64,000 nt of DNA, taken from Thermococcus siculi (GTDB taxonomy: Archaea; Methanobacteriota_B; Thermococci; Thermococcales; Thermococcaceae). The notes below the pieces were generated by a model that saw nothing but the letters and a program-made list of their open reading frames with translations, made no database searches and had not been told where the DNA came from. Every line of letters begins with the position of its first letter. Position 1 is the stretch's first letter. The position numbers and the translations under genes are program-made. The stretch spans positions 1,054,001 to 1,118,000 of the forward strand of contig NZ_CP015103.1 in NCBI RefSeq assembly GCF_002214505.1, read 5' to 3'. This document shows positions 27,410 through 37,970 of this stretch, piece after piece.

Positions 27410-28896
27410 GCCTCATCCCCCCTGAGGAGGGCCTTAACGTCCCCAACTCCAATCTCGCTCCCCCTGCCCTTCAGCGTTACCTCCCAGGGTTCAACCCCGT
27501 ATTCCTTCGCCAGGAGCTGGATTATCCTCGGCCTGCAGAAGCTTCCCTGGCAGGTCCCGGTGGTGGCCTTGGTTCTGAACTTGACGGAGTCAACGCTGGG
27601 GGTTTTGACGCCTATTGCCTTCATCCTCTCGATAGCCTCGAGTACATCGCCCTCGCTCACGTTGTTACACCTGCAGACTATCTTCCCGTAGGCGGGATTC
27701 CGCTTTATCATTTCGTTTACCTGCTCCGGCTTGAGCATGAAGAAGTGCGTTATCTCCCTTCTGTACGGGTTCCATCTCTCCTTCTCCACGAGCTTAACTC
27801 CGAGGTCGCGCTCGATAATTCCGGCAACTTCATAGGCTATCGCCGGGGCGCTCGTAAGTCCGGGAGAGCGGATTCCGGCGACGTTTATAAAGCCCTGAAC
27901 TTCTTCTTCTGCCTTGATTATGAAGTCTCCACCGGTCGGCTCTGGCCTCAAACCAGCGAAGGTTCTTATCACCCTGCTCCTCGGTGGGAGCTGTGGCCAG
28001 AGCTTCTTCGCCCCCTCCCAGACCTGTTCGAGACCCTCCTCGGTGGTGGCGAGATTGTCCTTCTCCTCCGGTGGCAGATCTTGGGCGTTCGGCCCTATCA
28101 TGAGATGTCCGGAAATCTCGGTTGTGACGACGATTCCCTTGCTTATCGGCGTTGGGGTGGGGAAGAGAACCCTCCTCGGACCGGGGATCCCCTCGTCGAA
28201 CAGCCAGTACTCGCCTTTCCTTGGGTGTATCTCGAAGTAGTCTATCCCGGCCATCCTCGCTATCTCGTCCGCGTAAAGGCCGGCGGCGTTTATCACTATA
28301 TCCGCCTCGATGAAGCCGTTGTTGGTCTCGACCCCCTTAACCTCGCCGTTCTCGACCTTTATGCCGGTAACTTCGGTCTCAAGGTGGGTTTTGACCCCGT
28401 TGGCGACGGCGTTCTCAACGAGGGCTATAACCGCTGGAATCGGCCCTATCTGCCCAACGATTGGGACCCACAGGGCGCCTATTGCATCTCTGGTGAGGCC
28501 TGGCTCGAGGTGGAAGACCTCGTCCCTATCGATAATCCTCATCTCGGGGACGCCGTTCCTTCTCCCGCGCTCCAAAAGCCTCTCAAGCTCGTCGAAGTCC
28601 TCCTCCTCGGTGGCTACTATCAGGGCACCGTTCCAGACGTGGGGGATTTCAAGCTCCTTGACCCACCGGTGCCAAAGGCGATTTCCCATTATGCAGAGCC
28701 TCGCTCTGTTCGGGTATTTGTCCGGATCGTCGTCGTAGCCGCCGTGAATCAAAGCCGTGTTGGCCTTGCTGACGCCCCAGCCCACATCCGGTGCCTTCTC
28801 GATGAGATGAACCTCAAGGTTCTCGTATTTACTCAGGACGCGCGCTATGCTCGCGCCGCTTATTCCGGCGCCTATTATGGCCACTTTTGTCTTCAT
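27406..28896 (-). CDS. Glycerol-3-phosphate dehydrogenase, FAD-dependent (GlpA-like)
   Basis: A 496-residue protein: N-terminal FAD site AIIGAGISGASIARVLSKYE, a DAO-type oxidase domain to about residue 365, then a BFD-like [2Fe-2S] domain with CRCNNVSEGDV and GTCQGSFCRPR, ending with a short tail. It should oxidise glycerol-3-phosphate to dihydroxyacetone phosphate. The ATG at 28896 follows GGAGGTG by six bases; a GTG at 28902 adjoins the site. It heads a three-gene unit with the flavoprotein and the DUF1667 protein, downstream of glycerol kinase. The related two-gene GlpO/LhgO enzymes oxidise other hydroxy acids, but the kinase next door favours G3P. Confidence 0.86.
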   Translation of the reverse strand: MKTKVAIIGAGISGASIARVLSKYENLEVHLIEKAPDVGWGVSKANTALIHGGYDDDPDKYPNRARLCIMGNRLWHRWVKELEIPHVWNGALIVATEEEDFDELERLLERGRRNGVPEMRIIDRDEVFHLEPGLTRDAIGALWVPIVGQIGPIPAVIALVENAVANGVKTHLETEVTGIKVENGEVKGVETNNGFIEADIVINAAGLYADEIARMAGIDYFEIHPRKGEYWLFDEGIPGPRRVLFPTPTPISKGIVVTTEISGHLMIGPNAQDLPPEEKDNLATTEEGLEQVWEGAKKLWPQLPPRSRVIRTFAGLRPEPTGGDFIIKAEEEVQGFINVAGIRSPGLTSAPAIAYEVAGIIERDLGVKLVEKERWNPYRREITHFFMLKPEQVNEMIKRNPAYGKIVCRCNNVSEGDVLEAIERMKAIGVKTPSVDSVKFRTKATTGTCQGSFCRPRIIQLLAKEYGVEPWEVTLKGRGSEIGVGDVKALLRGDEA

Positions 28897-28906
28897 GTCC
28901 ACACCT

Positions 28907-28966
28907 CCAAACTAAAACGAAAAACGAATTTTTTCGTTTTAAAGCTTTCTCTAACCTTTAGTTTGG
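28907..28966 (-). promoter_or_regulatory. Promoter and nested inverted-repeat operators of the G3P dehydrogenase genes
   Basis: On the minus strand GAAAGCTTTAAAAC (about 28937-28950) is a BRE/TATA. Directly downstream, over the expected start of transcription, is an 11-base perfect inverted repeat AAAACGAAAAA/TTTTTCGTTTT (28914-28924 and 28930-28940). A second, 10-base perfect inverted repeat CCAAACTAAA/TTTAGTTTGG brackets the whole promoter (28907-28916 and 28957-28966). Such placing fits a repressor that covers TATA and start site. The regulator is unknown. Confidence 0.55.
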
Positions 28967-29049
28967 CCTAAACATGAAGAGCGAACTGCTTTGGGCATAA
29001 AAAGGAAGGACAGGGGAGGGCATCGGCGAGATGCACAAGTCTGGCCATC

Positions 29050-30543
<1,494 letters not shown>

Positions 30544-30544
30544 T

Positions 30545-30592
30545 CACCAAGAAAAAAATGAGGTTGAGATTATTATTCTTTTCTTCTTGGTG
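30545..30592 (-). promoter_or_regulatory. Inverted repeat bracketing the glycerol kinase start region
   Basis: CACCAAGAA (30545-30553) and TTCTTGGTG (30584-30592) form a perfect nine-base inverted repeat. Between them, on the minus strand, lies an A/T-rich stretch (AAAAGAATAATAATC) that may be the TATA region. The layout is like that of the neighbouring dehydrogenase promoter, but the repeat sequence differs. The Shine-Dalgarno bases lie in one arm. Confidence 0.4.
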
Positions 30593-30610
30593 TATTCAGG
30601 GGTAGTTGGG

Positions 30611-31318
30611 TCACTTATGAGGGGGGCGTTTTCTTGTTGATCCTTCTCTGAGAACCCACCAGGCCAGGAATGCCCCACCAAAAATAACGCCCCACGTAGC
30701 GAGGAAGCTTGAGAGGTCGTGAAAGTCCAGGGGAGTGTAAGTCCTCCCTGCATCAACGAATATGTCAATCTCCGCCCACTCGTTGATGTCCCTCTCAGTC
30801 TCTTCGATTACCCTCTCGTTTTCTTCAATGATGTCGAGGAGAACTTCTCGACTCTCAGGGGAGAGACTGTCAATGTGTTCGGCAATTATCCTGTTTTCCC
30901 TCTGGAGCTTTGAGATCTGCAACAGGCACTCTCTGGAATGGTTGAAGTACGAAACAGGCCATCCGTTTTCCTCGCTCAGGTGTTCCAGCCTTTTAACCTC
31001 CTTAAGCCTCATTGCCCCCCTCATGCTGAGGTGCCTTTCCATTCCCCTGTAGACGCTGACGCTTATGTTCAGCTCTCGGAGCATGCTCATGAGCCTTTCT
31101 GCGTCCTCACGTTTGTTAACCGTAGCGTAGACGGCAACGAGGTGACAGTAGTCACCGTTGGGATTCTTCTGACTTCCAAATTTTTCGAGTTGATCCATTG
31201 CCGCGAGTTGCTCGTGAGCCAGCGACGTTTCCCTATAGTATGTTCCGACGAATATGGAGCCGAGGATAATGAGGAGCAGGAATGGGGTCATCGCAAGGAT
31301 CAGTTTCTTTCCCGCCAT
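30611..31318 (-). CDS. Unknown membrane-anchored protein with coiled-coil domain (235 residues)
   Basis: One membrane segment near the N-terminus (ILAMTPFLLLIILGSIFVGTYY) and one near the C-terminus (LATWGVIFGGAFLAWWVL) enclose about 175 residues that should be outside the cell. Residues about 95-190 are strongly helical and charged (RLKEVKRLEHLSEENG, then SPESREVLLDIIEENERVIE), likely coiled coil. A basic tail ends the protein. I do not recognise a family. Its start overlaps the stop of the next upstream protein, which has the same plan. Codons are richer in A and T than in neighbouring metabolic genes, a possible sign of transfer or fast evolution. Confidence 0.65.
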   Translation of the reverse strand: MAGKKLILAMTPFLLLIILGSIFVGTYYRETSLAHEQLAAMDQLEKFGSQKNPNGDYCHLVAVYATVNKREDAERLMSMLRELNISVSVYRGMERHLSMRGAMRLKEVKRLEHLSEENGWPVSYFNHSRECLLQISKLQRENRIIAEHIDSLSPESREVLLDIIEENERVIEETERDINEWAEIDIFVDAGRTYTPLDFHDLSSFLATWGVIFGGAFLAWWVLREGSTRKRPPHK

Positions 31319-31968
31319 ACTATCACCAGTCCTATCGCTCCAATTAACATAACCCCAAGCCAGAGAGCGGTCATAATAGGCGAGTTGCTCTCCGTTTTAA
31401 CGGGATACATAATAACCACGCTGGCCCACGTTCCGTTGCACTCTGGCACCTTTTGCCTCAATCCTAGGAGATATTCCAGATCCACTGTGCGGTTGTGGAT
31501 TAACTCTCTGTCTGAGGTGTTATTTATAACCTCCTCGAGCTCTCTGTACGCTTTAAGCTCGGCTTCCAGCTTTTCTCTGTTACTAATGTCTGGCTTCAGT
31601 ATTGTTTTTCCCCAGTAACGGCACGACTCGGGGATCGTTTTATAAAAGAGACTCTTGTTAAGAACTATCACTTCCATCTCCCCATACCCATCCCACAGCT
31701 CCACGGAGGAATGAGGAAACGCGTTGAAGCTTTCTATCGTCCTGTTTAGCTCCCAGTCGTTTCTGATGCGACACGTCACCATAAGAGTTTCGAGGGATAA
31801 GCATTCATCAGGATTGGTTATGTTGCGGTCTTCTAATTCATCTCTGAACTCTTCGAAGGTTGATTTCACGAATATACTTTGGGGTGCCTCGTATCTAACA
31901 GGGGGAATTATTGCAGCAACGATCATCAGAATTATCCCCACCAACAGAAGAAGGGGGGTTCTGCTCAT
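31300..31968 (-). CDS. Unknown membrane-anchored protein, partner of the previous one (222 residues)
   Basis: The same layout: N-terminal membrane segment (TPLLLLVGIILMIVAAIIPP), a helical external domain with several NXT/NXS sequons, and a C-terminal membrane segment (ALWLGVMLIGAIGLVIVW) with a short basic end. The ATG at 31968 has GGTGGGTG before it; a GTG three codons upstream is possible. The 19-base overlap with the following gene implies coupled translation, so the two may form a complex. No similarity to characterised proteins is known to me. The place between glycerophosphodiesterases and glycerol kinase may or may not be meaningful. Confidence 0.62.
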   Translation of the reverse strand: MSRTPLLLLVGIILMIVAAIIPPVRYEAPQSIFVKSTFEEFRDELEDRNITNPDECLSLETLMVTCRIRNDWELNRTIESFNAFPHSSVELWDGYGEMEVIVLNKSLFYKTIPESCRYWGKTILKPDISNREKLEAELKAYRELEEVINNTSDRELIHNRTVDLEYLLGLRQKVPECNGTWASVVIMYPVKTESNSPIMTALWLGVMLIGAIGLVIVWRERN

Positions 31969-32010
31969 CGCACCCACCGTAAAAAGTAAAGAGTAAAACC
32001 TTAAAAAGTT

Positions 32011-32769
32011 TCACCTGAGTCCGAGCTTCCTTAAGTAACCAATCATTCTCTCAACGTCGTTCACTATGAGCACATCAAATAGTCCGCCGAGTCTCACGAG
32101 GTTGTCGTTGGCATAGTAGAGTTCTTCGTTGAGGGACCAGAGAACTATTTTAAGGCCCGCAGCCCTGGCCATCTGGAAGGCTCCAACTGTTTTCTCAACG
32201 CCGAGAATGGCCATGGCGTCGATGGGCGGGTTGATTGACCAGAGCGAGATCTCCCCAATGAGGGCCGGAAGCTGGGAGAGAACCTCCTCCCTGTCGATAA
32301 GAAGTCCCATTCTGGTCTCCCTATCGTACTTCCTGTACTCTCTCAGGGCGTCGATGAGGAACGAGGACACGATGACCCTCGAGGGGTTGTGACTTTTGAC
32401 AATCTCGGCAGCCTTCTTTACCGCATCGACGTCCTTTAGCTCGACGTTGATTATTGCATCCTCGGGAAGGGCCTCAAAGACTTCCTCCAGCGTCGGTATT
32501 TTCTCCCCTTTTCCAAAGTCTAGGGACTTGAGCTCCTCAAGCGTCATCTCCTTGACTTTACCGTTTCCGTTGCTCGTCCTGTCAACCGTCTCGTCGTGGA
32601 TTACAACCACTTCTCCATCCTTCGTGAGCCAGACGTCAAGCTCAACGCCGTCCGCTCCGGCTTCGATGGCCTTCTTAAACGCCAGAATGGTGTTCTCGGG
32701 GTACTTCGCGGAGTATCCCCTGTGGCCCAGAACGAGCACCCTACTTGATTCCCATCCACCCATATGCAT
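32011..32769 (-). CDS. Glycerophosphodiester phosphodiesterase
   Basis: A TIM-barrel GDPD of about 252 residues. Catalytic residues are in place: LGHRG (His, Arg), PENT (Glu, Asn), [12 protein letters not shown] (Glu, Asp) and [12 protein letters not shown] (His). The family cuts glycerophosphodiesters to glycerol-3-phosphate plus an alcohol. There is no signal peptide, so it acts in the cytoplasm. The start is uncertain: ATGs at 32769 and 32763 share the upstream GGGG, and the open frame continues to 32811, overlapping the previous gene. Next gene upstream is a second GDPD. Confidence 0.85.
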   Translation of the reverse strand: MHMGGWESSRVLVLGHRGYSAKYPENTILAFKKAIEAGADGVELDVWLTKDGEVVVIHDETVDRTSNGNGKVKEMTLEELKSLDFGKGEKIPTLEEVFEALPEDAIINVELKDVDAVKKAAEIVKSHNPSRVIVSSFLIDALREYRKYDRETRMGLLIDREEVLSQLPALIGEISLWSINPPIDAMAILGVEKTVGAFQMARAAGLKIVLWSLNEELYYANDNLVRLGGLFDVLIVNDVERMIGYLRKLGLR

Positions 32770-32788
32770 CGCCCCGGATGAGTAGGCG

Positions 32789-33499
32789 TTAACCGTAAAA
32801 ACCTTTCCCAACCCATGAGGGATCGTCTAGAATGAGGGCATCCGCAAACCTCCGGAGCCTCGGCATCCACTCCCGCTCGTTCATCTCATAGTTCCAGAGG
32901 TAGATTTTGAGTCCCCTCTTCCTCAGGGTTCTCAGGAGGACCAGGAGATTCCGATAGCCAACGTAGGAAACGGCGTCTATGGGCACGTGAACCGAATAAA
33001 GCCCCTTCAGCCTTGGTATCCACCGGACTGAGCCGTAGCCAACTATCGAGAACCCCACCCTGCAGTTAGGACACTCACGGAGCAACGCTTTGACTGTTGC
33101 GGGATTCTCGGAGGAGAAGACGGTGTTTTCCGTGGCGTTAAACCTCTCCGTGATTCTGAGGGCGGGCTCCATAGCATCCGTCTCCTTCAGGTCAGCGTTG
33201 AAGATTGCTCCCCTGAACTCCCTGAACACCCTCTCCACGGTGGGGATGGCCATTCCCTTTGGATGAAGCCTGCGTATCTGCCTCAGGCTCATTTCCCTGA
33301 GAAGATGGAATGAGCCGCTTGAACGGAAGCCTGGGTCGTGGTGTGCTATTAATTTTCCGTCACCGGTCAGCCTGACGTCGAACTCTATCCCGTCCGCGTA
33401 CCTCAGTGCCCTCCTGAAGGCCGGCAGGGTGTTTTCCAGTGGCCCTTTAATGCCCCTGTGGCCCAATATGAAGACGTTTTCACTGTCCATATGTGTCAT
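32789..33499 (-). CDS. Glycerophosphodiester phosphodiesterase, second copy
   Basis: A 236-residue paralogue with the same catalytic set: [23 protein letters not shown] and IAHHDPGF. It is more diverged, lacking the DRTS loop, and the region after the barrel core is Arg-rich. Two ATGs (33499 and 33490) are possible; GAGGA precedes both. A promoter-like GAAACTTTTAAGG on the minus strand at about 33531-33543 probably serves this gene and those downstream, and it lies back to back with the start of the MFS genes. Confidence 0.83.
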   Translation of the reverse strand: MTHMDSENVFILGHRGIKGPLENTLPAFRRALRYADGIEFDVRLTGDGKLIAHHDPGFRSSGSFHLLREMSLRQIRRLHPKGMAIPTVERVFREFRGAIFNADLKETDAMEPALRITERFNATENTVFSSENPATVKALLRECPNCRVGFSIVGYGSVRWIPRLKGLYSVHVPIDAVSYVGYRNLLVLLRTLRKRGLKIYLWNYEMNEREWMPRLRRFADALILDDPSWVGKGFYG

Positions 33500-33604
33500 C
33501 TTCCTCGCCGTTCAGAAATGAACTCACAACCCTTAAAAGTTTCATCCGCCAAATTTCTTCACCTGTGCGGCCCATTGTGGGGTGTATAATCGGGGGGTGA
33601 AAGC

Positions 33605-34927
33605 GTGGAGTTCAAGTACAGCAGGATATTCATCCTCGGGTTTGGCTTCTTCGGAATAAGCATAATCTGGGCACTCTACAACGCCTACATACCGATCTTC
33701 CTGCAGGACACCTTCCACCTGAGTAAGACGGTGACCGGCTTCATCATGACGATAGACAACCTCTTCGCCGTTCTGCTCCTCCCGTTCCTCGGTGCCCTCA
33801 GCGACATGACGCGGACGAGGATTGGAAGGAGAAAGCCCTACATTCTCCTCGGTGCTCCGTCGGCGGCACTCCTCTTTGCCCTTATCCCGGTGGCGAGGAT
33901 GTACGAGAACCTCGCCCTCTTCATGGGGACGATAATCTTCATGAACTTCTTCATGGCCCTCTTCCGCTCCCCAGTGGTTGCGTTCATGCCTGACATCACG
34001 CCGAGCGAAAAGAGGAGCCAGGCCAACGGTATAATCAACTTCATGGGTGGTCTTGGGGCGCTTTTGGCGTACTTCGGGGGCAAGGTTCTCTACGACATGA
34101 ACTACGCCTACCCCTTCTACTTCGGCGCCGCCGTGATGCTCCTGGCCAACCTGCTCGTCGTCCTCGTGGTTCCCGAACCCGAGGAGTACCGTGTTCCCGG
34201 GAAGAAGATAAGCATCAGGAAGCTCCTCTCTGAGACATCCCACAAGAGCTTCGGCGAGCTGAAGGAGAACCTCAAGGACGTCTTTGCCAGCCACGAGAGG
34301 AGCTTACTCGCCATACTGCTGGCCATATTCCTCTGGTTCATTGCCTTCAACTCGCTGGAGACGTTCTTCACAAGCTACGCGAAGTACTACCTCGGCATCG
34401 AGGAGAGCACCGGGGCCTTCATGCTCGGCGTCTTCAGCCTGAGCTTCATGCTCTTTGCCATTCCGGCAGGCTTCATAGGGGCGCGCCTCGGAAGGAGGAG
34501 GACGATAACCCTCGGTCTCGTGATAGTGGTGGCCATCCTCATCGGGGCTTACCTCGTCGGCGAGGGGACCAAACCCGAATCCAGCTCCCTCAGCGACCCC
34601 GTGGTCATGACGTTCATGGGGCTGTTCTTCGTCGGTGGAATGGGTTGGGCGATGGTGAACGTGAACTCCCTTCCAATGGTCGTTGATATGACGACCGAGG
34701 AGAAGCTCGGAGGCTACACGGGACTCTACTACTTCTTCAGCCAGGCGGCTAACCTCGTTGCTCCCCCGCTAGCCGGGGCGTTCCTCGACGTCATCGGCTA
34801 CAGGACGCTCCTGCCCTTTGCCATCGTGTTCTTCATACTGGCGGCGATAGCGATGCAGTTCGTCAGGAGGGGCGATATAGTGCGCAGAAAGGGAACCGCC
34901 CTGGACTACGTTCCCGATATGGACTGA
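33605..34927 (+). CDS. MFS permease (GPH/SLC45-like)
   Basis: A 440-residue, twelve-helix transporter. The loop between helices 2 and 3 reads LGALSDMTRTRIGRRKPYILLG, the motif shared by sugar:cation symporters and sucrose-type SLC45 carriers. A central cytoplasmic loop of about 60 residues (ISIRKLLSETSHKSFGELKENLKDVF) divides the halves. The GTG start follows GGGGGTGA. It is the first of two tandem MFS genes divergent from the glycerophosphodiesterase genes. A sugar or disaccharide is the usual substrate of the family; a glycerol-linked compound is possible by context only. Confidence 0.8.
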   Translation: MEFKYSRIFILGFGFFGISIIWALYNAYIPIFLQDTFHLSKTVTGFIMTIDNLFAVLLLPFLGALSDMTRTRIGRRKPYILLGAPSAALLFALIPVARMYENLALFMGTIIFMNFFMALFRSPVVAFMPDITPSEKRSQANGIINFMGGLGALLAYFGGKVLYDMNYAYPFYFGAAVMLLANLLVVLVVPEPEEYRVPGKKISIRKLLSETSHKSFGELKENLKDVFASHERSLLAILLAIFLWFIAFNSLETFFTSYAKYYLGIEESTGAFMLGVFSLSFMLFAIPAGFIGARLGRRRTITLGLVIVVAILIGAYLVGEGTKPESSSLSDPVVMTFMGLFFVGGMGWAMVNVNSLPMVVDMTTEEKLGGYTGLYYFFSQAANLVAPPLAGAFLDVIGYRTLLPFAIVFFILAAIAMQFVRRGDIVRRKGTALDYVPDMD

Positions 34928-34930
34928 GCC

Positions 34931-34945
34931 TTTCCTTTTTATTTT
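34931..34945 (+). terminator. T-rich terminator after the first MFS gene
   Basis: TTTCCTTTTTATTTT directly after the stop is a typical archaeal oligo-T terminator. Confidence 0.5.
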
Positions 34946-35013
34946 GCTGACGAAAGACGTGGAGGCTTGTTTTGGAGCATCTCGGTAAAAGGGTCAAAAT
35001 TGGAGGTGAAACC

Positions 35014-36321
35014 ATGGAACGGAAGGGATTCAGCTGGGGTGTCGTGCTCAGCCTGGCCCTGCTCGGCTTCAGCAGGAGCGTCGGCTGGGCGCTTAACAAG
35101 GGTCTATCCTTTCCCCTGCTCTCGAGCTACACCGGCTCCGCCTTCGTTAAGGGCACCATACTGGCGGTTGAGGGCCTCATCGGTCTGTTCATACCGGTTC
35201 TGTTCGGCTATTACAGCGATACCCTGAAATCGAGGCACGGCAGGAGGAGGCCGTTCATCATGGTCGGCGGTCTCCTCGCCGGCGTTGCCGCGCTGATGAT
35301 ATACACCGCCTACGTCATGAACGTTCCCCTCTGGGGCTTCGCCCTGGCGCTGGGCTTCTTCTACTTCGCCATGCACACCTACACGGCGCAGTACCGCGCC
35401 CTGATGCCCGATACGATAGAGAGCGGCCACCGCGGAAAGGCCAGCGGCGTCATCACTCTCCTTGAGTGGGCGGGCAACCTGTTCCTCTTCGGTCTGGCGG
35501 GCTTCCTCATAGCCAAGGCCGTTGCCGAGACGGGCGAGAGCGAGGGAATAAAAGCGCTCGCCCAGACGCCCTACCTCAAGATACCCTTCATCATAACCGC
35601 CCTCTTCCTCATCGGTGCAGCTCTCTTCGTTTACTTCATCGTCAGGGAACCCAAAGCACCGGAGATAGGGAAGGACGAGAACCTCTGGGACTACCTCAAG
35701 AGCATAGTTGAGAACCGCGACTTCCTGAGGTTCTACACCGCCCAGACGCTCTGGTGGATGAGCTTCGAGTTCATAGCGATATTCCTCTACGGGATACTGG
35801 CCTTCATCCTCTACGGTGACGCCACGGAGGAGAACATCAAGGCAGTTACCTCCCTTGGCCTGTACCTGATGGCGCTCTTCAACGTCACAGTGCTCCTCGG
35901 CGCCCTGCCCGGAGGGATAATCTACGACAGGCTCGGGAGGAGGCTGAGCATAATCCTCGGCGGGGTCATCTTCGCCCTTCCCCAGCTCTGGGGCTGGTTC
36001 ATAACGAGTAAGGCTCAGGTAACCATAGCCCTGGGAATAGCGGGAGTAGGCTGGGGGATTCTCATGGCGGCCTCCTACCCGGTCATCGGTGACCTCTTAA
36101 CGAAGTTTGAGAGGGACGCCTTCACCGGCCGCTACTACGGCTTCTTCGAGGCGACCCGTTCGCTACCGATACTCCTGGCGGGAACCATCGGCGGTGCGAT
36201 AGTCGATCTCGTGGGAGGGAACTACAGGGTGCTCTTCCCGATTGGTGCGGTAATGGTGCTCCTCGCGATGCCCATGGTGTGGGGAATGAAGAACCTCGAA
36301 GTCAGCGGAGGGGAGGGCTGA
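35014..36321 (+). CDS. MFS permease (GPH/SLC45-like), second copy
   Basis: A 435-residue paralogue of the previous transporter, with YYSDTLKSRHGRRRPFIMVGG in the helix 2-3 loop and IYDRLGRRLS in the second half. It shares the same fold but is clearly diverged, so the pair may carry different substrates. The ATG at 35014 follows GGAGGTG; the open frame starts at 34972 but has no ribosome site there. The following hydrolase gene begins three bases after its stop, making a transporter-hydrolase unit. Confidence 0.8.
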   Translation: MERKGFSWGVVLSLALLGFSRSVGWALNKGLSFPLLSSYTGSAFVKGTILAVEGLIGLFIPVLFGYYSDTLKSRHGRRRPFIMVGGLLAGVAALMIYTAYVMNVPLWGFALALGFFYFAMHTYTAQYRALMPDTIESGHRGKASGVITLLEWAGNLFLFGLAGFLIAKAVAETGESEGIKALAQTPYLKIPFIITALFLIGAALFVYFIVREPKAPEIGKDENLWDYLKSIVENRDFLRFYTAQTLWWMSFEFIAIFLYGILAFILYGDATEENIKAVTSLGLYLMALFNVTVLLGALPGGIIYDRLGRRLSIILGGVIFALPQLWGWFITSKAQVTIALGIAGVGWGILMAASYPVIGDLLTKFERDAFTGRYYGFFEATRSLPILLAGTIGGAIVDLVGGNYRVLFPIGAVMVLLAMPMVWGMKNLEVSGGEG

Positions 36322-36323
36322 AA

Positions 36324-37193
36324 ATGGGCTGGCTCCTTGCCCTTTTTATTTTCCTCCTTCTCGCGTTCCTGGCTTTTTCGGCCTTTGTGGGCTACAAGAT
36401 GGTTAAGCCGCCGAGACTCATCGGCGACTGGACACCGAGGGATCTCGGCTTCGACTACGAGGACGTGACCTTTGAGACGGGGGATGGCCTCAGGCTGAGC
36501 GGCTGGTGGATTCCCAACGGGAGCGAGAGGACGATCATTCCGCTCCACGGCTACACCAACAGCAGGTGGAACGACCTCTACATGAAACCGACCATCGAGT
36601 TTCTCCTCAGGGAGGGCTATAACGTCCTTGTCTTCGACTTCAGGGCGCACGGCAAGAGCCAGGGCAAGTACACGACGGTCGGCGATAGGGAGACGGAGGA
36701 CGTTAAGGCCGCCGTTAGGTGGCTGAGGGAGAACCGGGGCGAGGAAGCGAAGCGGATTGGTCTGATTGGGTTCTCGATGGGGGCAATGGTGACGATCCGC
36801 TCTCTGGCGGAGATACCGGAGGTCTGCTGCGGCGTCGCTGACAGCCCGCCGATGGACCTCGACAAGACGGGGGCGAGGGGACTGAGATACTTCGCCAAGC
36901 TTCCGGAATGGTTATACATCTTTGTCAAGCCCTTCACGAAGCTCTTTAGTGGTGGAAAGGAGGTCCACCCGATAGAGTACGCGGACAAGGTTAAGAAACC
37001 CCTCCTCCTCATCGCCGGGGAAAAAGACCCGCTCGTTAAGGTTGAGGAGGTGAGGGAGTTCTACGAGAGGAACAGGGAGGTAAACCCGAACGTTGAACTC
37101 TGGGTAACCGACGCCCCCCACGTCAGGACGCTGAAGTTCCACCCGGAGGAGTGGAAGGCAAAAGTCGGGGAGTTCCTCAGGAAACATCTCTGA
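36324..37193 (+). CDS. Alpha/beta hydrolase, membrane-anchored
   Basis: A 289-residue protein: an N-terminal membrane segment (LLALFIFLLLAFLAFSAFVGY) followed by an alpha/beta hydrolase domain. The nucleophile elbow is GFSMG (in IGLIGFSMGAMVTIRS), the acid is the Asp in AGEKDPLVKV and the base the His in DAPHVRTLKF. This matches the BAAT/YqkD-like serine hydrolases. Without further signals the orientation of the catalytic domain is not certain. The ATG at 36324 follows GGAGGG and lies three bases after the MFS stop, so it is co-transcribed. Confidence 0.8.
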   Translation: MGWLLALFIFLLLAFLAFSAFVGYKMVKPPRLIGDWTPRDLGFDYEDVTFETGDGLRLSGWWIPNGSERTIIPLHGYTNSRWNDLYMKPTIEFLLREGYNVLVFDFRAHGKSQGKYTTVGDRETEDVKAAVRWLRENRGEEAKRIGLIGFSMGAMVTIRSLAEIPEVCCGVADSPPMDLDKTGARGLRYFAKLPEWLYIFVKPFTKLFSGGKEVHPIEYADKVKKPLLLIAGEKDPLVKVEEVREFYERNREVNPNVELWVTDAPHVRTLKFHPEEWKAKVGEFLRKHL

Positions 37194-37229
37194 GAAAGCT
37201 TTTTACGTCCCTCCTCTTTTTAGGCTTTG

Positions 37230-37970
37230 ATGAAGAAACTCCTCGTCCCCCTGGTTGTGTTGCTGGTGTTCGTCTCGTCCTCCTCGCTCGATGAACCGGC
37301 ATACCTGCAGAATTTTGGCCGCTTTGTTATCCTCGTCCACGATGTCAGCCCCGGCTACCTTCCACAGCTAAAGCAGATAACGGTTCTAATCGACGCCTAC
37401 GGTCTCCAGAATGAGACGTACCTCTTCGTCATTCCCAATCACGGCGGAGAAAAGCCCCTGTGGGAACATCCGGAATTCATCTCCTTTATTCAAAATCTGA
37501 GTGCCAGAGGCTATCACATCGAGCTACATGGCTACGACCACATCGGAAACGAGTTCGATTGCAGTGCGGGAGTTGCAGAGGAGAGGCTGGAGCTGGGGTT
37601 GGAGGCATTCGAGAGCTGCAATCTGTCAAGGCCCCACTACTTCATCGCACCGCGTTACTCCCTATCTGGCGATGCCCTTAGCGTTATCCTCTCCCGCAAC
37701 ATCACCGTCATCGGCGGGGATTTCGTCTACTACCCGAACGGAACGAGCGTGCCGGTTCTCAACAGGGAGTACACCTGGTATCTCCCGAGCCCCCTTTTGG
37801 ACTACCAGCTGGAGAGTGCCAGAACGAGCTACCGGAACACGAGGGGCACCTTCTTCATCTCCATTCACCCAAAAGCGGCTAACAACGGGGCAGGACTGGA
37901 GTTTTTGAGGAGGTTCCTTGAGTTTGTAAGGAAACAGGAAACGGGCCAGGGACTCACTGGAGCCTCCTGA
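37230..37970 (+). CDS. DUF2334 polysaccharide-deacetylase-like protein, secreted
   Basis: A 246-residue protein with a signal peptide (MKKLLVPLVVLLVFVSSS) and a NodB-like barrel. The metal-binding motifs are VILVHDVSPGY near the N-terminus and HIELHGYDHIG in the middle (Asp and the His-x3-His pair); ISIHPKAANN near the end resembles the last conserved block. DUF2334 proteins are predicted to deacetylate sugars of envelope polymers. The ATG at 37230 is preceded by a BRE/TATA-like GAAAGCTTTTTACG at 37193-37206, which would make the message leaderless. Its last 17 bases overlap the convergent ABC permease gene. Confidence 0.78.
   Translation: MKKLLVPLVVLLVFVSSSSLDEPAYLQNFGRFVILVHDVSPGYLPQLKQITVLIDAYGLQNETYLFVIPNHGGEKPLWEHPEFISFIQNLSARGYHIELHGYDHIGNEFDCSAGVAEERLELGLEAFESCNLSRPHYFIAPRYSLSGDALSVILSRNITVIGGDFVYYPNGTSVPVLNREYTWYLPSPLLDYQLESARTSYRNTRGTFFISIHPKAANNGAGLEFLRRFLEFVRKQETGQGLTGAS

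Noticed and set aside
27745-28971. Plus-strand frame of 408 codons
   Set aside because: Antisense to the well-supported G3P dehydrogenase; produced by high GC at third codon positions.
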